Under the pieces are notes generated by a model, which saw only the letters and a list, made by a program, of their open reading frames with translations, was not told the origin of the DNA and did not search any database. Below are positions 33,777 through 43,563 of a stretch of 64,000 bases of DNA, in pieces. Origin of the DNA: Pseudomonadota bacterium (lineage in GTDB: Archaea > Thermoplasmatota > SW-10-69-26 > JACQPN01 > JAJPHT01); the NCBI GenBank assembly GCA_021325135.1, contig JAJPHT010000026.1, positions 1-64,000 on the forward strand. The letters are read 5' to 3'. The translations under genes and the position numbers were made by a program. The stretch's first letter is position 1. Every line of letters begins with the position of its first letter.

Positions 33777-34388
33777 ATGGCCGACCCCGAGAGCTGGACG
33801 CCCTATGGCCTGGAGGCCATCCGCGTGCGCCACCTCCGGAGGCGCCGCATCATCGCCGCCATCGTCCTGGGCCTCGTCGCGCTCCTCATCCTGGCCTTCA
33901 CGGGCACGACCTCCAACCGGCAGACCCAGATCTTCCAGAACGGGCAGCAGGTGGGGGACGGCAACCAGATCAGCATCGACGTCCCGGACCAGAGCAAGCC
34001 CAAGGACGGGCCCGTCACGGTGGCCCTCTCGCCCGGACGCATCACGCTGGCGGACACGTCGCAGCAGGCGCCGGCCTCCAGCATCACGCGCGCCGACGTG
34101 CCCGGCTTCTCCGGCGCCGCGGCGCTCAACTGGAACTACTATCTCATCCTCTACGGCCCGTGGGCGCTCCTGGGCCTCGCGGCGTTCCTGCTGGCCAAGC
34201 GGCGCGGGAAGCACGACGAGATCAACTACGGCGTCTACAAGGGCTCCATGCCCCTGGAGATGATCAGCGCCCAGGCCCGCCACCACGTCTTCACGACGCG
34301 CCACGCCAAGACCAGCGTCTTCGGCAAGCGCCGCGAGGACCATGTCCCTGGCCACGCGGTGCGCGTCCCCCAGGAGGGCGACCCGTGA
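33777..34388 (+). CDS. two-helix membrane protein of unknown function
   Basis: This 203-residue protein has a basic N-terminus (RVRHLRRRR), a first membrane helix (about 25-41), an extracytoplasmic loop of about 75 residues, a second helix (about 122-140) and a basic cytoplasmic tail. The loop is rich in Gln, Ser and Thr with no clear fold. No family is recognised. It lies between the secreted-protein genes and a membrane-linked winged-helix regulator. Confidence 0.68.
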   Translation: MADPESWTPYGLEAIRVRHLRRRRIIAAIVLGLVALLILAFTGTTSNRQTQIFQNGQQVGDGNQISIDVPDQSKPKDGPVTVALSPGRITLADTSQQAPASSITRADVPGFSGAAALNWNYYLILYGPWALLGLAAFLLAKRRGKHDEINYGVYKGSMPLEMISAQARHHVFTTRHAKTSVFGKRREDHVPGHAVRVPQEGDP

Positions 34389-34466
34389 GCCCCATCACCT
34401 TCACCAATCCGCCGGCTGGCGCGTGGGAGCGCGCGGCGCGGCGTCCGCAACAGGGAGGCGACTTCG

Positions 34467-35165
34467 TTGACCAACGGGAGGAAGGGGGGCCGCGACCCGC
34501 GGCCAGGATTGCAGGGCCGCGCCCCTGAGTGGACGCTGTTGGGCCTCGCGGCGATCGCTGCGCTGGGCCTGGGCGCGCTGGGGCACCCCGCGTGGGGCTC
34601 GCTCCTCGGCGCGGTCGCGCTCTACAACCGCGTCCAGCGCGAGGGCTCCTTCGAGAACGAGACGCGCCGACGCATCTTCGAGGAGGTCCGCACGCACCCG
34701 GGCCAGTCCATCGCCGAGATCGCGACAACCGTGGGCGTCAGCCACAGCACCGCGAGCTATCACCTGGAGCGCCTCAGCGCCTTCAGCCTCCTGGCGTCCA
34801 CGCAGGATGGCAACAAGATGCGCTTCTTCGTGAACGGCGGCACGTTCACCGAGGAGGAGCGACGCGTCCTCTCCGCCCTCTCCAACGCCGAGACGCGCAA
34901 CGTCCTGGCCACCGTGCTCGCGCGCCCCGGGAGCTACCGCGCCGAATTGACGCAGGTCCTCGGCGTCTCCAGCCCCACCGTGAACTGGCACCTGGCGCGC
35001 CTCCTCGCGGCGGGGCTCGTGGCGGAGGAGCCGCGCGGACGCAACCGTTACCTCTTCGCCGACGCGCGGAGGCTGAAGCTCCTCTTCGAGACGCTGGCCT
35101 CCAAGGTCAACGGCACGCAGTATGATGAGGCGGGGCTGCAGGAACTGTTGCGGCTTTGTGGATGA
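34467..35165 (+). CDS. membrane-anchored protein with two winged-helix domains
   Basis: This 232-residue protein starts at a TTG preceded by GGGAGG. It has two short hydrophobic segments (about 24-58) followed by two winged-helix domains. The first is IFEEVRTHPGQSIAEIATTVGVSHSTASYHLERL (about 70-125). The second is ELTQVLGVSSPTVNWHLARLLAAGLV (about 155-200). Such membrane-tethered tandem wHTH proteins are common in archaea, and some respond to envelope signals. Regulation of the adjacent surface-protein genes is plausible. Confidence 0.87.
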   Translation: MTNGRKGGRDPRPGLQGRAPEWTLLGLAAIAALGLGALGHPAWGSLLGAVALYNRVQREGSFENETRRRIFEEVRTHPGQSIAEIATTVGVSHSTASYHLERLSAFSLLASTQDGNKMRFFVNGGTFTEEERRVLSALSNAETRNVLATVLARPGSYRAELTQVLGVSSPTVNWHLARLLAAGLVAEEPRGRNRYLFADARRLKLLFETLASKVNGTQYDEAGLQELLRLCG

Positions 35166-35223
35166 TCCTTTCACGGGATTTCTCCATAAGCTTCATGTCG
35201 AGATTCCTTGTGCTGCGCGGTGC

Positions 35224-36033
35224 ATGTTATCACAGTCAGGTTCGGTTTGCATCGCCTTCCTTTTTGTTTCCATTGCCTTTCTTGCTTGTGCTCCAGCGGG
35301 CTCTGCCGCAGAAACAACAGTCGTCGTCAATGGGGCCGGCGTGCTCGACGCCTTTGGCACCTATCGAGATTCATCTGGGCAGACCCAATCCTGCTTCACC
35401 GACAGCGGGGTAAGCATCAGCATTGCTCTCGAAGGGTCAGACGTCCTCTCGTTCACCGCCTTTGGTGGAGGCACGGGAATTGGACAGTTCCTTCTGGCCG
35501 GGAACGGCGAGAGTGCAACGTTTGTCAACGGCCAGGTTGGAGCCGCTCTGCCGTGCGTCACAGACAGCATTCAGTTCAGCACATTCGTCGTGGATTGCGC
35601 GACGAATCATGTCACCATCCAGGGATCTGGGGCCGTCTACTCGATCTCCGTAACGTCCTCCAATTCCCCGTGCACCTCCTCGCCTGACGAAGTCGTTTGC
35701 TTCGTCTACAATCCAGCTGCGCTGCTTAATACGTGCATCCAGTTGGGCGACGATACCGTGAGCGTCCCTGTCCCCGCAGTCGGAACGGAGCCCCAGACGG
35801 AGAACGTCCCCACGGTCACGCCGACGACGACTCCGCTCCCCGTCTGCGTGCTCGGCCCCGAATGCGTGGACGTGCCCGTCCCAGGGGTCATCCTCGGGAG
35901 CGAGCCCATCACAGTGCCGTTCCCGACAGTGGGCACGCAGGACCTGCCGGTCACCGTCCCCACGCCCACCGGCTACGTCGAGATCACCGCTCTCTGCGGC
36001 TCCGTGGGCTCGCTCTGCCGCGTGACCCTGTAG
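35224..36033 (+). CDS. secreted Cys-containing protein in an AT-richer island
   Basis: This 269-residue protein starts at an ATG followed by a signal peptide (VCIAFLFVSIAFLACAPAGSAA). Residues about 30-160 are a Ser/Thr/Gly-rich domain with four Cys. The rest is a Pro/Val/Thr-rich stalk with repeated PVPxVG, VPVPGV and VPFPTVG units. The first two-thirds use codons ending in A or T much more often than neighbours. By my count 35221-35280 is 26 G/C of 60, against 43 of 60 at 40921-40980. The stalk is GC-rich like the host. It may be a recently acquired gene or fusion. The function is unknown. Confidence 0.68.
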   Translation: MLSQSGSVCIAFLFVSIAFLACAPAGSAAETTVVVNGAGVLDAFGTYRDSSGQTQSCFTDSGVSISIALEGSDVLSFTAFGGGTGIGQFLLAGNGESATFVNGQVGAALPCVTDSIQFSTFVVDCATNHVTIQGSGAVYSISVTSSNSPCTSSPDEVVCFVYNPAALLNTCIQLGDDTVSVPVPAVGTEPQTENVPTVTPTTTPLPVCVLGPECVDVPVPGVILGSEPITVPFPTVGTQDLPVTVPTPTGYVEITALCGSVGSLCRVTL

Positions 36034-36100
36034 AGAGCGAACCCCCAACCCGCCGGGCGCGCCGCTGCCGCGGCCCGGCACGCCCTCCTTTTTCCCGCTC

Positions 36101-37894
36101 CTAAGCGCCCACGGCCCTCAGCACGAGGAACAGCACGGCGGTCCCCATGGCCTGGATGCCGATGGTGGCGGCGGTGAGCTCCAGCGTGATGGAGGCCATG
36201 GTGTTGATCGACGCGGTCAGCTGCACGGTCTTCTGGTTGCCGAAGACGCGGAAGTCCTCCAGCACGCCCTTCTTGCCGCCGCTGGCGACGGGCTCCAGGT
36301 CCGCGATGGCCTTCTCCACGGCGGCGCGGGTGGCCTTGGCGATCTCGCGGGGCGGGGCCGCGTGGCCCACGGGTCCGTAGCTGCCGGCGATGGCGTTCAC
36401 GGAGTGGTTGTCCGTGGTCATCACCTGGAAGCCGTCCACGAGGTCCTTGAGCGCCTCGCCCACGGCGCGCGTGACGTCGGGCACGGCGTTGTTGCCGTCC
36501 CAGAGGACGTAGGCGAAGCGCTGGCCGCCGGTTTCGGTGACGAGCGCCTGGACGCCCTGCGCGCCGATGAGGTGGTCCTTGCCGAAGGTCGTCTTGTCCT
36601 GGGCGATGCCGACGCGCAGCGCGCCGGTGGGCGTCTCCTTGCACGCGCGCGAGGCGCCGCGGGCGGCCTCGGCGATGGCGTCGGCGCGCGGCGTGCACAT
36701 GAGCACCTGCCCCGCGCCGGGGAGGAGGCTGTTGTGGCAGTCGACGAAGAACGCGCGGTCGACGCCCTCCAGCTCCGCCTGCAGCTCGGCGATGTGGCCC
36801 ACGCCGTAGTCCACGTCGTCGATGGGCAGCGGCCAGGAGGTGTAGGTCAGGAGCGCGGTGTCGCCGAAGACCTGGGACGTGACGCGGATGTCCTCGCCGG
36901 CGGTGTGCGCGGCGCTGCCCCCTTCGGCGTACTTGATCTCCTTGAGGAGGTCCGCCGCGGCGCGGCCGAAGCGCTCCACCTCCTTGCTGGAGACGGGGTT
37001 GTAGTCGTGGGTCGCCGCGCCGTGGGGCACCATCACCATGTCGGCCTGCGGCATCGCCTCGGCGACCTTGGCGGGCAGGTCGCTGCCGCCCAGCTTCCCG
37101 ATGGGCCCGGGGTGCAGCGCGGGCACGACGATGGCCGCCTTGATGGAGCCGTCGCGGCGCTGGAACGCGATGAGGCCGAAGCGCGCGCGGATGGGCTCCG
37201 CGAAGCGGCTGAGGATCTCCTCGCCGTCCATGCGCCCGCTGGTGAGGTGGTCCAGGTAGTAACGGAACAGCTCGGACGCGCTCACCTTGAAGTTGTTCTT
37301 CAGCGGCGTGTCGAAGACGTGCAGGAAGAAGACCAGCGGCGCGAGGAAGATGACGCCCAGCGCCAGGAGGATCAGAAGCTCGCGCTGCCCGAAGCCGGGG
37401 ACCAGCGCGGCCATGAAGGGGACCGCGGCGAGGACCTGGAGGATGGCGACGAGCATGCTGCGCCAGTGGCGGTTGTCGCTGGTGATCCAGAGCGCGGTAT
37501 GGCGGAAGCTCGTCCCCATGAGGTAGCCCACGAGGAGGACGTGCGCGACGGGCAGGCGCCACGCCACCCGCAGCGGGATGCTGGCCACGAGCGCCACGCC
37601 CACGAGGCTCATGGCGACGGCGCTGATGAACGCCGCGCGCTTGTAGTAGAGCGTGCCCCCCAGCGCGTTGGCCAGGGGCGCCGAGAGGGGGCCCGCCAGG
37701 AGCGCCGGGACGCCCAGCGCGAGGAGGCCCACCAGCATGCCGTGGGGCGTCGCCTCGATGGCGAGGCCCAGCACCGCGGCGGCCACGACGACGTAGGCGT
37801 AGGTGAGGAGGGTGGGCGGCGCGTTGAACACGACCGAGGAGATCTTCGCGGACTGCTCCAGGCTGCCCTGGATGCTGTCCTCGTCGTGGGCCAC
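36101..37894 (-). CDS. DUF2070-family membrane protein
   Basis: This 597-residue protein starts at a GTG. About six membrane helices lie in the first 200 residues. They are followed by a large soluble domain with HPGPIGKLGGS, PHGAATHDYNP, FFVDCHNS and TTDNHSVN, then a final membrane helix. These His/Asp-containing motifs define the archaeal DUF2070 family, whose role is unknown. They look like a metal-dependent hydrolase site. A CCTTATAA box centred 27 nt before the GTG overlaps the stop codon of the upstream propeller gene. Confidence 0.92.
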   Translation of the reverse strand: MAHDEDSIQGSLEQSAKISSVVFNAPPTLLTYAYVVVAAAVLGLAIEATPHGMLVGLLALGVPALLAGPLSAPLANALGGTLYYKRAAFISAVAMSLVGVALVASIPLRVAWRLPVAHVLLVGYLMGTSFRHTALWITSDNRHWRSMLVAILQVLAAVPFMAALVPGFGQRELLILLALGVIFLAPLVFFLHVFDTPLKNNFKVSASELFRYYLDHLTSGRMDGEEILSRFAEPIRARFGLIAFQRRDGSIKAAIVVPALHPGPIGKLGGSDLPAKVAEAMPQADMVMVPHGAATHDYNPVSSKEVERFGRAAADLLKEIKYAEGGSAAHTAGEDIRVTSQVFGDTALLTYTSWPLPIDDVDYGVGHIAELQAELEGVDRAFFVDCHNSLLPGAGQVLMCTPRADAIAEAARGASRACKETPTGALRVGIAQDKTTFGKDHLIGAQGVQALVTETGGQRFAYVLWDGNNAVPDVTRAVGEALKDLVDGFQVMTTDNHSVNAIAGSYGPVGHAAPPREIAKATRAAVEKAIADLEPVASGGKKGVLEDFRVFGNQKTVQLTASINTMASITLELTAATIGIQAMGTAVLFLVLRAVGA

Positions 37895-37916
37895 GGGGCG
37901 GGGAGCCCGCCTGGAG

Positions 37917-37926
37917 GGTTATAAGG
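37917..37926 (-). promoter_or_regulatory. TATA box of the DUF2070 gene overlapping an upstream stop codon
   Basis: CCTTATAACC on the minus strand is centred 27 nt before the GTG at 37894. Its TTATAA includes the last codon and the TAA of the propeller lipoprotein gene, so a start signal and a stop codon share the same bases. Confidence 0.65.
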
Positions 37927-39289
37927 GTTCGGCGCTCAGGAGCGCCCCCGCCGTGTCGAACGAGCGTCCGTCCTTCGTGGTGGTCCACACGGCGAAAGCG
38001 CCCGCGGGCCCGGCGGCGAGGCCGAGGTAGTCGCCCAGGGACGAGGGGGGCGCTGCGATGTCCGGGTCCAGCGTGAGGTCGGCGCGCCACGAGCCGGGCC
38101 GCAGCGCGACCGCCATCATCCGCGCCCCCTGCGCGGTGGCGTGGGCGAACGTGACGTAGACGACGCCGCGCGCGTCCGCCGCCACCGAGGGGAGGATGCG
38201 GCCGGGCGCCTCGGGTTGGTCCAGCGGGAGGGGCGCGGTCCACGTCGCGCCGCCGTCGTCCGACCACGAGAGGGTGGGCGCGTGCGGGACGCTCTCCATC
38301 TCGCCGGACGCCTGGGGCGCGGGCGCCACGAGAAGGACGCGCTCCCGCCCGCTCTCCCGCGCCACGGCGAGGGAGGGCATCCAGTCGGCGGGCGCGACGG
38401 CACGGTCGGTCCACGTCGCGCCCTGGTCGCGGGAGGCTGCGACGTGGGCCGTGCGCGCGGCGAGGTCCACGTACCCGACGTACCAGGCGCCCTCCGAGCC
38501 GATGGCCGGAGCCGAGCCCTGGAGGTCGGCGCCGCGGGCGACGAAGCCGGGCGCGCTCCACGAGCGGCCGCCGTCGCGGGAGACGACGAAGGCGATGTCG
38601 GAACGCCTCGCGGGCGCGGAGGGCTCGCCCCCGGCGATGTCCGTGTAGGTGAGCAGCGCCGTGCCGTCGGGCCCCGTGGCGAGCCACGGCTTGTCGGGCG
38701 TGCGGAAGAGGGGCGGGGACGGGAGCGGCACGGGGAGCGAGGCCTCTGCGCCCGCGCCCTGGCTGCGCGCGACGGTCACGGGCTCCTCGAAGTGGCGGCC
38801 CCCGTCGGGCGACCTCACCGAGTAGAGCCGCACGTCCGTGAGGACGCCGCCGCCCGGCGTCGAGACGTAGCGCAGCGTGGCGCCCGTGGCCAGGAGCGTG
38901 CCGTCCGGCAGGAACGCCAGCACGGGGTCGCCCACGACGTTGGGCGCGGTGGGGTCCGAGGGGGTGCCCATGGGCTCCGTGTAGCGCAGCTCGGTGACGT
39001 TCCACGTGCGGCCCCCGTCGCGGGAGTCGTGCACGTCGAACCAGAGCACGTAGTTCACCGGGAGCGTGGCCGCCAGCGTGCGCGTGGCCACCACGACGTG
39101 CTGCGGGTCGAGCGGGTCGACCGCCGCGTGGGGCTCCCAGCCGGAGTGGGCCGTCGCATCGATGGGCAGCTTGCACGGGCCCACGCACGAGAAGGAGGGG
39201 GCGTCGGTGGCGGCCGGCCGCAGGGGGGCCCCGACGCAGCCGGGCAGGAGGAGGACGAGGATCGACGCCGCCAGCAGGCCGCGCAACAA
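37919..39289 (-). CDS. second BNR/Asp-box beta-propeller lipoprotein
   Basis: This 456-residue protein starts at a TTG with GGTGG just upstream. The lipoprotein signal is LVLLLPGC. The propeller has Asp boxes SRDGGRTW, SPDGGRHF, SRDGGRSW, SRDQGATW and SDDGGATW. It resembles the lipoprotein at 16335-17789 in class but is not obviously a close paralogue. As with that gene, sialidase catalytic residues are not evident, so a glycan-binding or unknown extracellular role is likely. It is divergent from the PKD-domain gene. Confidence 0.83.
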   Translation of the reverse strand: MLRGLLAASILVLLLPGCVGAPLRPAATDAPSFSCVGPCKLPIDATAHSGWEPHAAVDPLDPQHVVVATRTLAATLPVNYVLWFDVHDSRDGGRTWNVTELRYTEPMGTPSDPTAPNVVGDPVLAFLPDGTLLATGATLRYVSTPGGGVLTDVRLYSVRSPDGGRHFEEPVTVARSQGAGAEASLPVPLPSPPLFRTPDKPWLATGPDGTALLTYTDIAGGEPSAPARRSDIAFVVSRDGGRSWSAPGFVARGADLQGSAPAIGSEGAWYVGYVDLAARTAHVAASRDQGATWTDRAVAPADWMPSLAVARESGRERVLLVAPAPQASGEMESVPHAPTLSWSDDGGATWTAPLPLDQPEAPGRILPSVAADARGVVYVTFAHATAQGARMMAVALRPGSWRADLTLDPDIAAPPSSLGDYLGLAAGPAGAFAVWTTTKDGRSFDTAGALLSAEPL

Positions 39290-39448
39290 GCCACCAGGCA
39301 GGGAATCGAGGGGTCGAGCTTGGCCTTGACGGGTGGACCCGGATAGGCTCTCCCGAAGGTTGTCGACCCGCCGCGTGACACGGAATCGGCCATGCGGCGG
39401 CGCGTCGAAGGGAGGCCGGGAAGGCTCAGCGCCAGGGAGGGGAAGGCG

Positions 39449-42400
39449 TTGCTACAGAAGATTCTCGTGATCCTTGTCGGGCTCGTCATGTCGCTGGTGG
39501 GCGCGTTCGCGCCCAGCTCCAGCCTGTTCGCCTCGCACCCCGCGCCGGACGCCGGCTTGAGCCTCGCGTCCTCGGCCGCGCACGACGAGACGCTGGCCAC
39601 GGTGCGCGTGGCCGACGGCACCGCCTTCGCCAAGGTCAGCGTCCTCTGGGTCGAGGTCGACGGCCAGCGCGTCAGCGAGGACGCCTGGGGCACGGGCGAC
39701 GTGAAGGAGCTTCGCTTTAAAATTGGCACCAAGGACGTCGACGGCCTCGCCCTCGCCGTGGGCGACAAGGTGATCGCGGTCCACCCCACCGACGTGCTCA
39801 CCGTGCGCACCTTCAACGGCCAGTTCGCGTACCGCGGCCTGGGCACGCCCGCCGCCACCCTCGCGCTCCAGGGCACCGTGAAGACGGCGCTGGTGAGCCA
39901 GGGCGCCGCGACGCAGCGCGTGCAGACCGAGGCGGCCGCGCCGCGCGTCGCGCAGCCGGCCCCCGCCGACGGCCGCCTCGCCTACGTCGTCCTCGACACG
40001 GGCGAGCATCTCGACACCGTGGACGTGCAGTCCACCTCGCAGCGCTTCTACACCGAGGAGACGGCGGCCACGTCCCCCCAGCCCGGCAATCTCCTCGCGC
40101 GCTACGTGAAGATCGACGGCCGCCTCGTGAAGGACTACACCAGCGGCGACGGCAGCCTGGGCACCATCGAGTTCCAGCCCGCCGCGGCGGACACCGCGGG
40201 CGGCCTCGTCGCCGTGGACGGCCAGCCCGCCACCGTCGACGCCAACGCCAAGGTCCTCGTCAAGGACTTCGTGGGCGAGTACCTCGTCTACCAGGTGGCC
40301 GACGGCCTCGTGCGCCTGCGCCTCGACGGCTACGCCGCCAACTACACCACCGGGGACGCCGCGAGCCTCCCCGCGTCGGCGGGCGCGGACGTCCTCAACG
40401 CCGCGTTCGACTTCGAGCCCAAGAGCCCGCGCACGTCCGACACCCTCGCGTTCCACGACCGCTCCTCCGCCGAGGGCTACGTCGTCTTCCGCCAGTGGGA
40501 CTTCGGCGACAACCAGACCAGCGTCGTCTCCGACCCCACGCACCGCTACGCCCTCCCCGGCGTCTACGAGGTGCGCCTCAACGTCACCGACAACGACCTC
40601 CACCAGCGCGAGGTCGTCATCCCGGTCATCGTGCGCAACGCCGACCCCGTGCCCGCCTTCGACTTCGCCCCGCGCGTCGTCGACACCGGCACCCTCGTCG
40701 CGTTCACCGACCGCAGCGACGACGCCGACGGCGCGGTCGTCAACTGGAGCTGGGACTTCGGCGACGGCGCCCACGCCTTCCAGCGCAACCCCACCCACCA
40801 GTACCAGGCCGCCGGCAACCTCACCGTCACCCTCACCGCCACCGACAACCTCGGCGGCCGCCAGAGCCTCTCGCGCGTCATCATCGTGCGCGACGCGCCC
40901 CCCCTGGCCAACTTCGTCTTCGAGCCCACCGACGCGCAGACGCTCACCCCCGTGCAGTTCATCGACCGCTCCACCGACCGCGACGGCGTCGTCGTCGCCT
41001 GGAACTGGAGCTTCGGCGACGGCTCCTACGCCGAAGGCAGCGCGCCCACGCACACGTTCGAGAAGCCCGGCGCCTACTCCGTGAGCCTCACGGCCTACGA
41101 CAACAACGGCGTCGCCAGCACGCTCACGCAGCAGGTCATCGCCCTCAACCGGCCGCCCGTCGCGGACTTCGCGTGGACGCCCCAGGGCGGCCCCGTGAAC
41201 GTCCCCGTCACGTTCACCAGCACCTCCTACGACCCCGAGGGGCTGCCGCTGATCACGCAGTGGGACTTCGGCGACGGAAGCTCGGGCTCCCTGGGCCCCA
41301 CGGCGCAGCACGTCTTCCCGCGCCACGGCGAATACAACGTCACCGTCCACGTCACCGACGGCCTCGCGCAGACCTCGCTCACGCGCTCCGTCTCCGTCGC
41401 CGACAGCGCGCCCCGCGCGAGCCTGAGCCTCACGCCCAACCCCGCCTACCGCGGCACGGTGGTCCTCTTCGCCGACACCAGCACCGACCTCGACGGCGAC
41501 CCCATCGTCGCGCGCTCGTGGAGCTTCGGCGACGGCCAGACCAGCACGCTGGCGTTCCCCAACCACACGTATTCCGCGCTGGGCGACTACCCCATCACGC
41601 TCACCGTGCGCGACGGCGCCAACATGTCGTCCTTCGTGACGACCACGCTGCACGTCATCAACCGCCCGCCCATCGGCGCCGCGCGCTTCTCGCCCGCGCT
41701 CCCCGTCGCGCGGCAGCTCATCACGCTGGACGCCACGGCCACCGACCCCGACGGCCCCGCCAACGAGACGTTCACCTACGCGTGGACCTTCTCCGACGGC
41801 GGCGCCCCCGCCAGCGGCCCCGAGGTCACCCACGCCTTCCAGGCCACCGGAGACTACACCGTCACCCTCGTCGTCACCGACGCGGAAGGGGGCGTCAGCT
41901 CGCCGGTCCTCACGCGCATCCACGTCGGCCTCGCCGATCCCCTGCCCGCGTTCACCTGGAATCCGCTGATCCCCAACGCGGGCGAGACCGTCACCTTCAC
42001 CGACCAGTCCACGAGCCCCAACGGCGCCATCCAGTCGTGGGCGTGGGACTTCGGCGATGGCTCCCCCGAGTCCGGCGCGCGCAACCCCACGCACGCCTTC
42101 CCCAGCGACCAGGTCTACGCGGTGCTCCTCACCGTCACCGACTCCGAGGGCCAGCTGGCCACCACCGCGCAGAACGTCACCGTGAACGGTTTCCCCGTCG
42201 CGGCGTTCGTGGCGCCCACGGCGCCCCTCTCCGCGGGCGGCGTCGCGCAGTTCACCGACGAGTCGCACGACCCCGACGGCGACGCGCTCACCTACGCGTG
42301 GGACTTCGGCGACGGCGCCCACAGCACCGCGCAGAACCCCTCGCACCCCTACCTGTCGCCCGGCGCCTACACCGCGCGCCTCACCGTCACCGACCCCCAC

Positions 42401-43555
42401 GGCGCGGCGGACAACGCCACGCGCGTCGTCGTCGTGCAGGACCGCGCGCCCACCGCCGGCTTCTCGGCGAGCCCCAACCCCGCCATGGCGGGCCAGCCCG
42501 TCTCCTTCGAGGGCGCGACGTTCAGCCACGACCCCGACGGCGACTCCACCCTCCGCTTCTTCAACTGGACCTTCGGCGACGGCGGTGGCGCCACCGGGCA
42601 CGCCGTCTCGCACGCCTACGCCAACTCGGGCACGTACCCCGTGACGCTCATCGTCAGCGACGGCTCGCTGGCCAGCGCGCCCGCCACGTCCTTTGTGCGC
42701 GTCGGCAGCGACCACCAGGTGCGCGTGCGCGTGCAGGCGATCCTCCCCGGCGAGCGCCAGGCCATGCTCAACGACTCGCACTACCTCCTCAACGTCACCG
42801 TGCGCAACGCGGGCGCCAACCCCGTCGCGCTGGGCAAGGGGGACCTCGTCCCCGACGGCTCGGGCTACGACGTCGTGCTCAACGCGGGCACCTGGATGGC
42901 GGGCGACAGCGTCACCGTCTCCGTCTTCGACGACCGCTGGATGCACGCGCCCGTCTCGCGCAACCTCCCCCTCACCGACGCCGACGGACGCGCGGGCCCC
43001 GTGGCGCTCCCCATCGAGTTGAACGTCCCCCTGAAGCCCACCGTCGCGGCGGACGCCGGAGACGGCTACCTCCAGGTGGCGGGCATGGGCGTCCCGGGCC
43101 TCCCCAACGAGACGCAGGACGGCCGCGGCGACCCCGTCTACCGCACCGCGACCGAGGCGTTCCACGGCGCGGGCACCGTCTTCTACGCCGACGGCGCGCC
43201 CGCCGAAGGCGCCAGCGTCGTCGTCGAGGCGCGTTACCTCCCCCTGGAGCTCGTCGCCGGGGTCCGCGACGGCCAGGCGCTCACGGGCCAGCCCCTCGTC
43301 CCCGACAACGTGGCCCTGGGCTGGTGCCGCGCCGACGCGACCCCCGTGGTGGACGCGGCGGGCGCCTACTCGTGGCGCTTCCAGGGCGGCGGCTGCCTGC
43401 TGGGCACGGCCGGCGTCTTCCCCGTGGGCGTCTGGGAGATCCGCGCCACCGCCACCTACAGCTTCGCCGCCTCGGGCGTCTCCACCGTGCAGACCGTCAT
43501 CGTCGACCCCACCGGCGGCCTGCTCTGGCAGAGCACGGGCGGCACGCCCCCTTGA
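39449..43555 (+). CDS. large secreted protein with nine PKD domains
   Basis: This protein of about 1368 residues is called from a TTG (39449) because GGGAGGGG lies 6 nt upstream and a signal peptide follows at once (LQKILVILVGLVMSLVGAFA). An ATG at 39392 would add 19 residues. An N-terminal region of about 315 residues precedes nine PKD domains (about 318-1085). Each ends in a W-x-FGDG (or FSDG) strand, a conserved His before Y/F, and a VTLxVTD strand. A C-terminal region of about 280 residues has no clear anchor. PKD domains are beta-sandwiches typical of archaeal surface proteins, so a cell-surface or matrix role is likely. Confidence 0.87.
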   Translation: MLQKILVILVGLVMSLVGAFAPSSSLFASHPAPDAGLSLASSAAHDETLATVRVADGTAFAKVSVLWVEVDGQRVSEDAWGTGDVKELRFKIGTKDVDGLALAVGDKVIAVHPTDVLTVRTFNGQFAYRGLGTPAATLALQGTVKTALVSQGAATQRVQTEAAAPRVAQPAPADGRLAYVVLDTGEHLDTVDVQSTSQRFYTEETAATSPQPGNLLARYVKIDGRLVKDYTSGDGSLGTIEFQPAAADTAGGLVAVDGQPATVDANAKVLVKDFVGEYLVYQVADGLVRLRLDGYAANYTTGDAASLPASAGADVLNAAFDFEPKSPRTSDTLAFHDRSSAEGYVVFRQWDFGDNQTSVVSDPTHRYALPGVYEVRLNVTDNDLHQREVVIPVIVRNADPVPAFDFAPRVVDTGTLVAFTDRSDDADGAVVNWSWDFGDGAHAFQRNPTHQYQAAGNLTVTLTATDNLGGRQSLSRVIIVRDAPPLANFVFEPTDAQTLTPVQFIDRSTDRDGVVVAWNWSFGDGSYAEGSAPTHTFEKPGAYSVSLTAYDNNGVASTLTQQVIALNRPPVADFAWTPQGGPVNVPVTFTSTSYDPEGLPLITQWDFGDGSSGSLGPTAQHVFPRHGEYNVTVHVTDGLAQTSLTRSVSVADSAPRASLSLTPNPAYRGTVVLFADTSTDLDGDPIVARSWSFGDGQTSTLAFPNHTYSALGDYPITLTVRDGANMSSFVTTTLHVINRPPIGAARFSPALPVARQLITLDATATDPDGPANETFTYAWTFSDGGAPASGPEVTHAFQATGDYTVTLVVTDAEGGVSSPVLTRIHVGLADPLPAFTWNPLIPNAGETVTFTDQSTSPNGAIQSWAWDFGDGSPESGARNPTHAFPSDQVYAVLLTVTDSEGQLATTAQNVTVNGFPVAAFVAPTAPLSAGGVAQFTDESHDPDGDALTYAWDFGDGAHSTAQNPSHPYLSPGAYTARLTVTDPHGAADNATRVVVVQDRAPTAGFSASPNPAMAGQPVSFEGATFSHDPDGDSTLRFFNWTFGDGGGATGHAVSHAYANSGTYPVTLIVSDGSLASAPATSFVRVGSDHQVRVRVQAILPGERQAMLNDSHYLLNVTVRNAGANPVALGKGDLVPDGSGYDVVLNAGTWMAGDSVTVSVFDDRWMHAPVSRNLPLTDADGRAGPVALPIELNVPLKPTVAADAGDGYLQVAGMGVPGLPNETQDGRGDPVYRTATEAFHGAGTVFYADGAPAEGASVVVEARYLPLELVAGVRDGQALTGQPLVPDNVALGWCRADATPVVDAAGAYSWRFQGGGCLLGTAGVFPVGVWEIRATATYSFAASGVSTVQTVIVDPTGGLLWQSTGGTPP

Positions 43556-43563
43556 AGGAGCAG

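Noticed and set aside
34385..34528. A GTG-started 47-codon frame after the two-helix membrane protein
   Set aside because: It overlaps the well-supported winged-helix gene by 62 bp and its composition is poor, although its start overlaps the previous stop codon.
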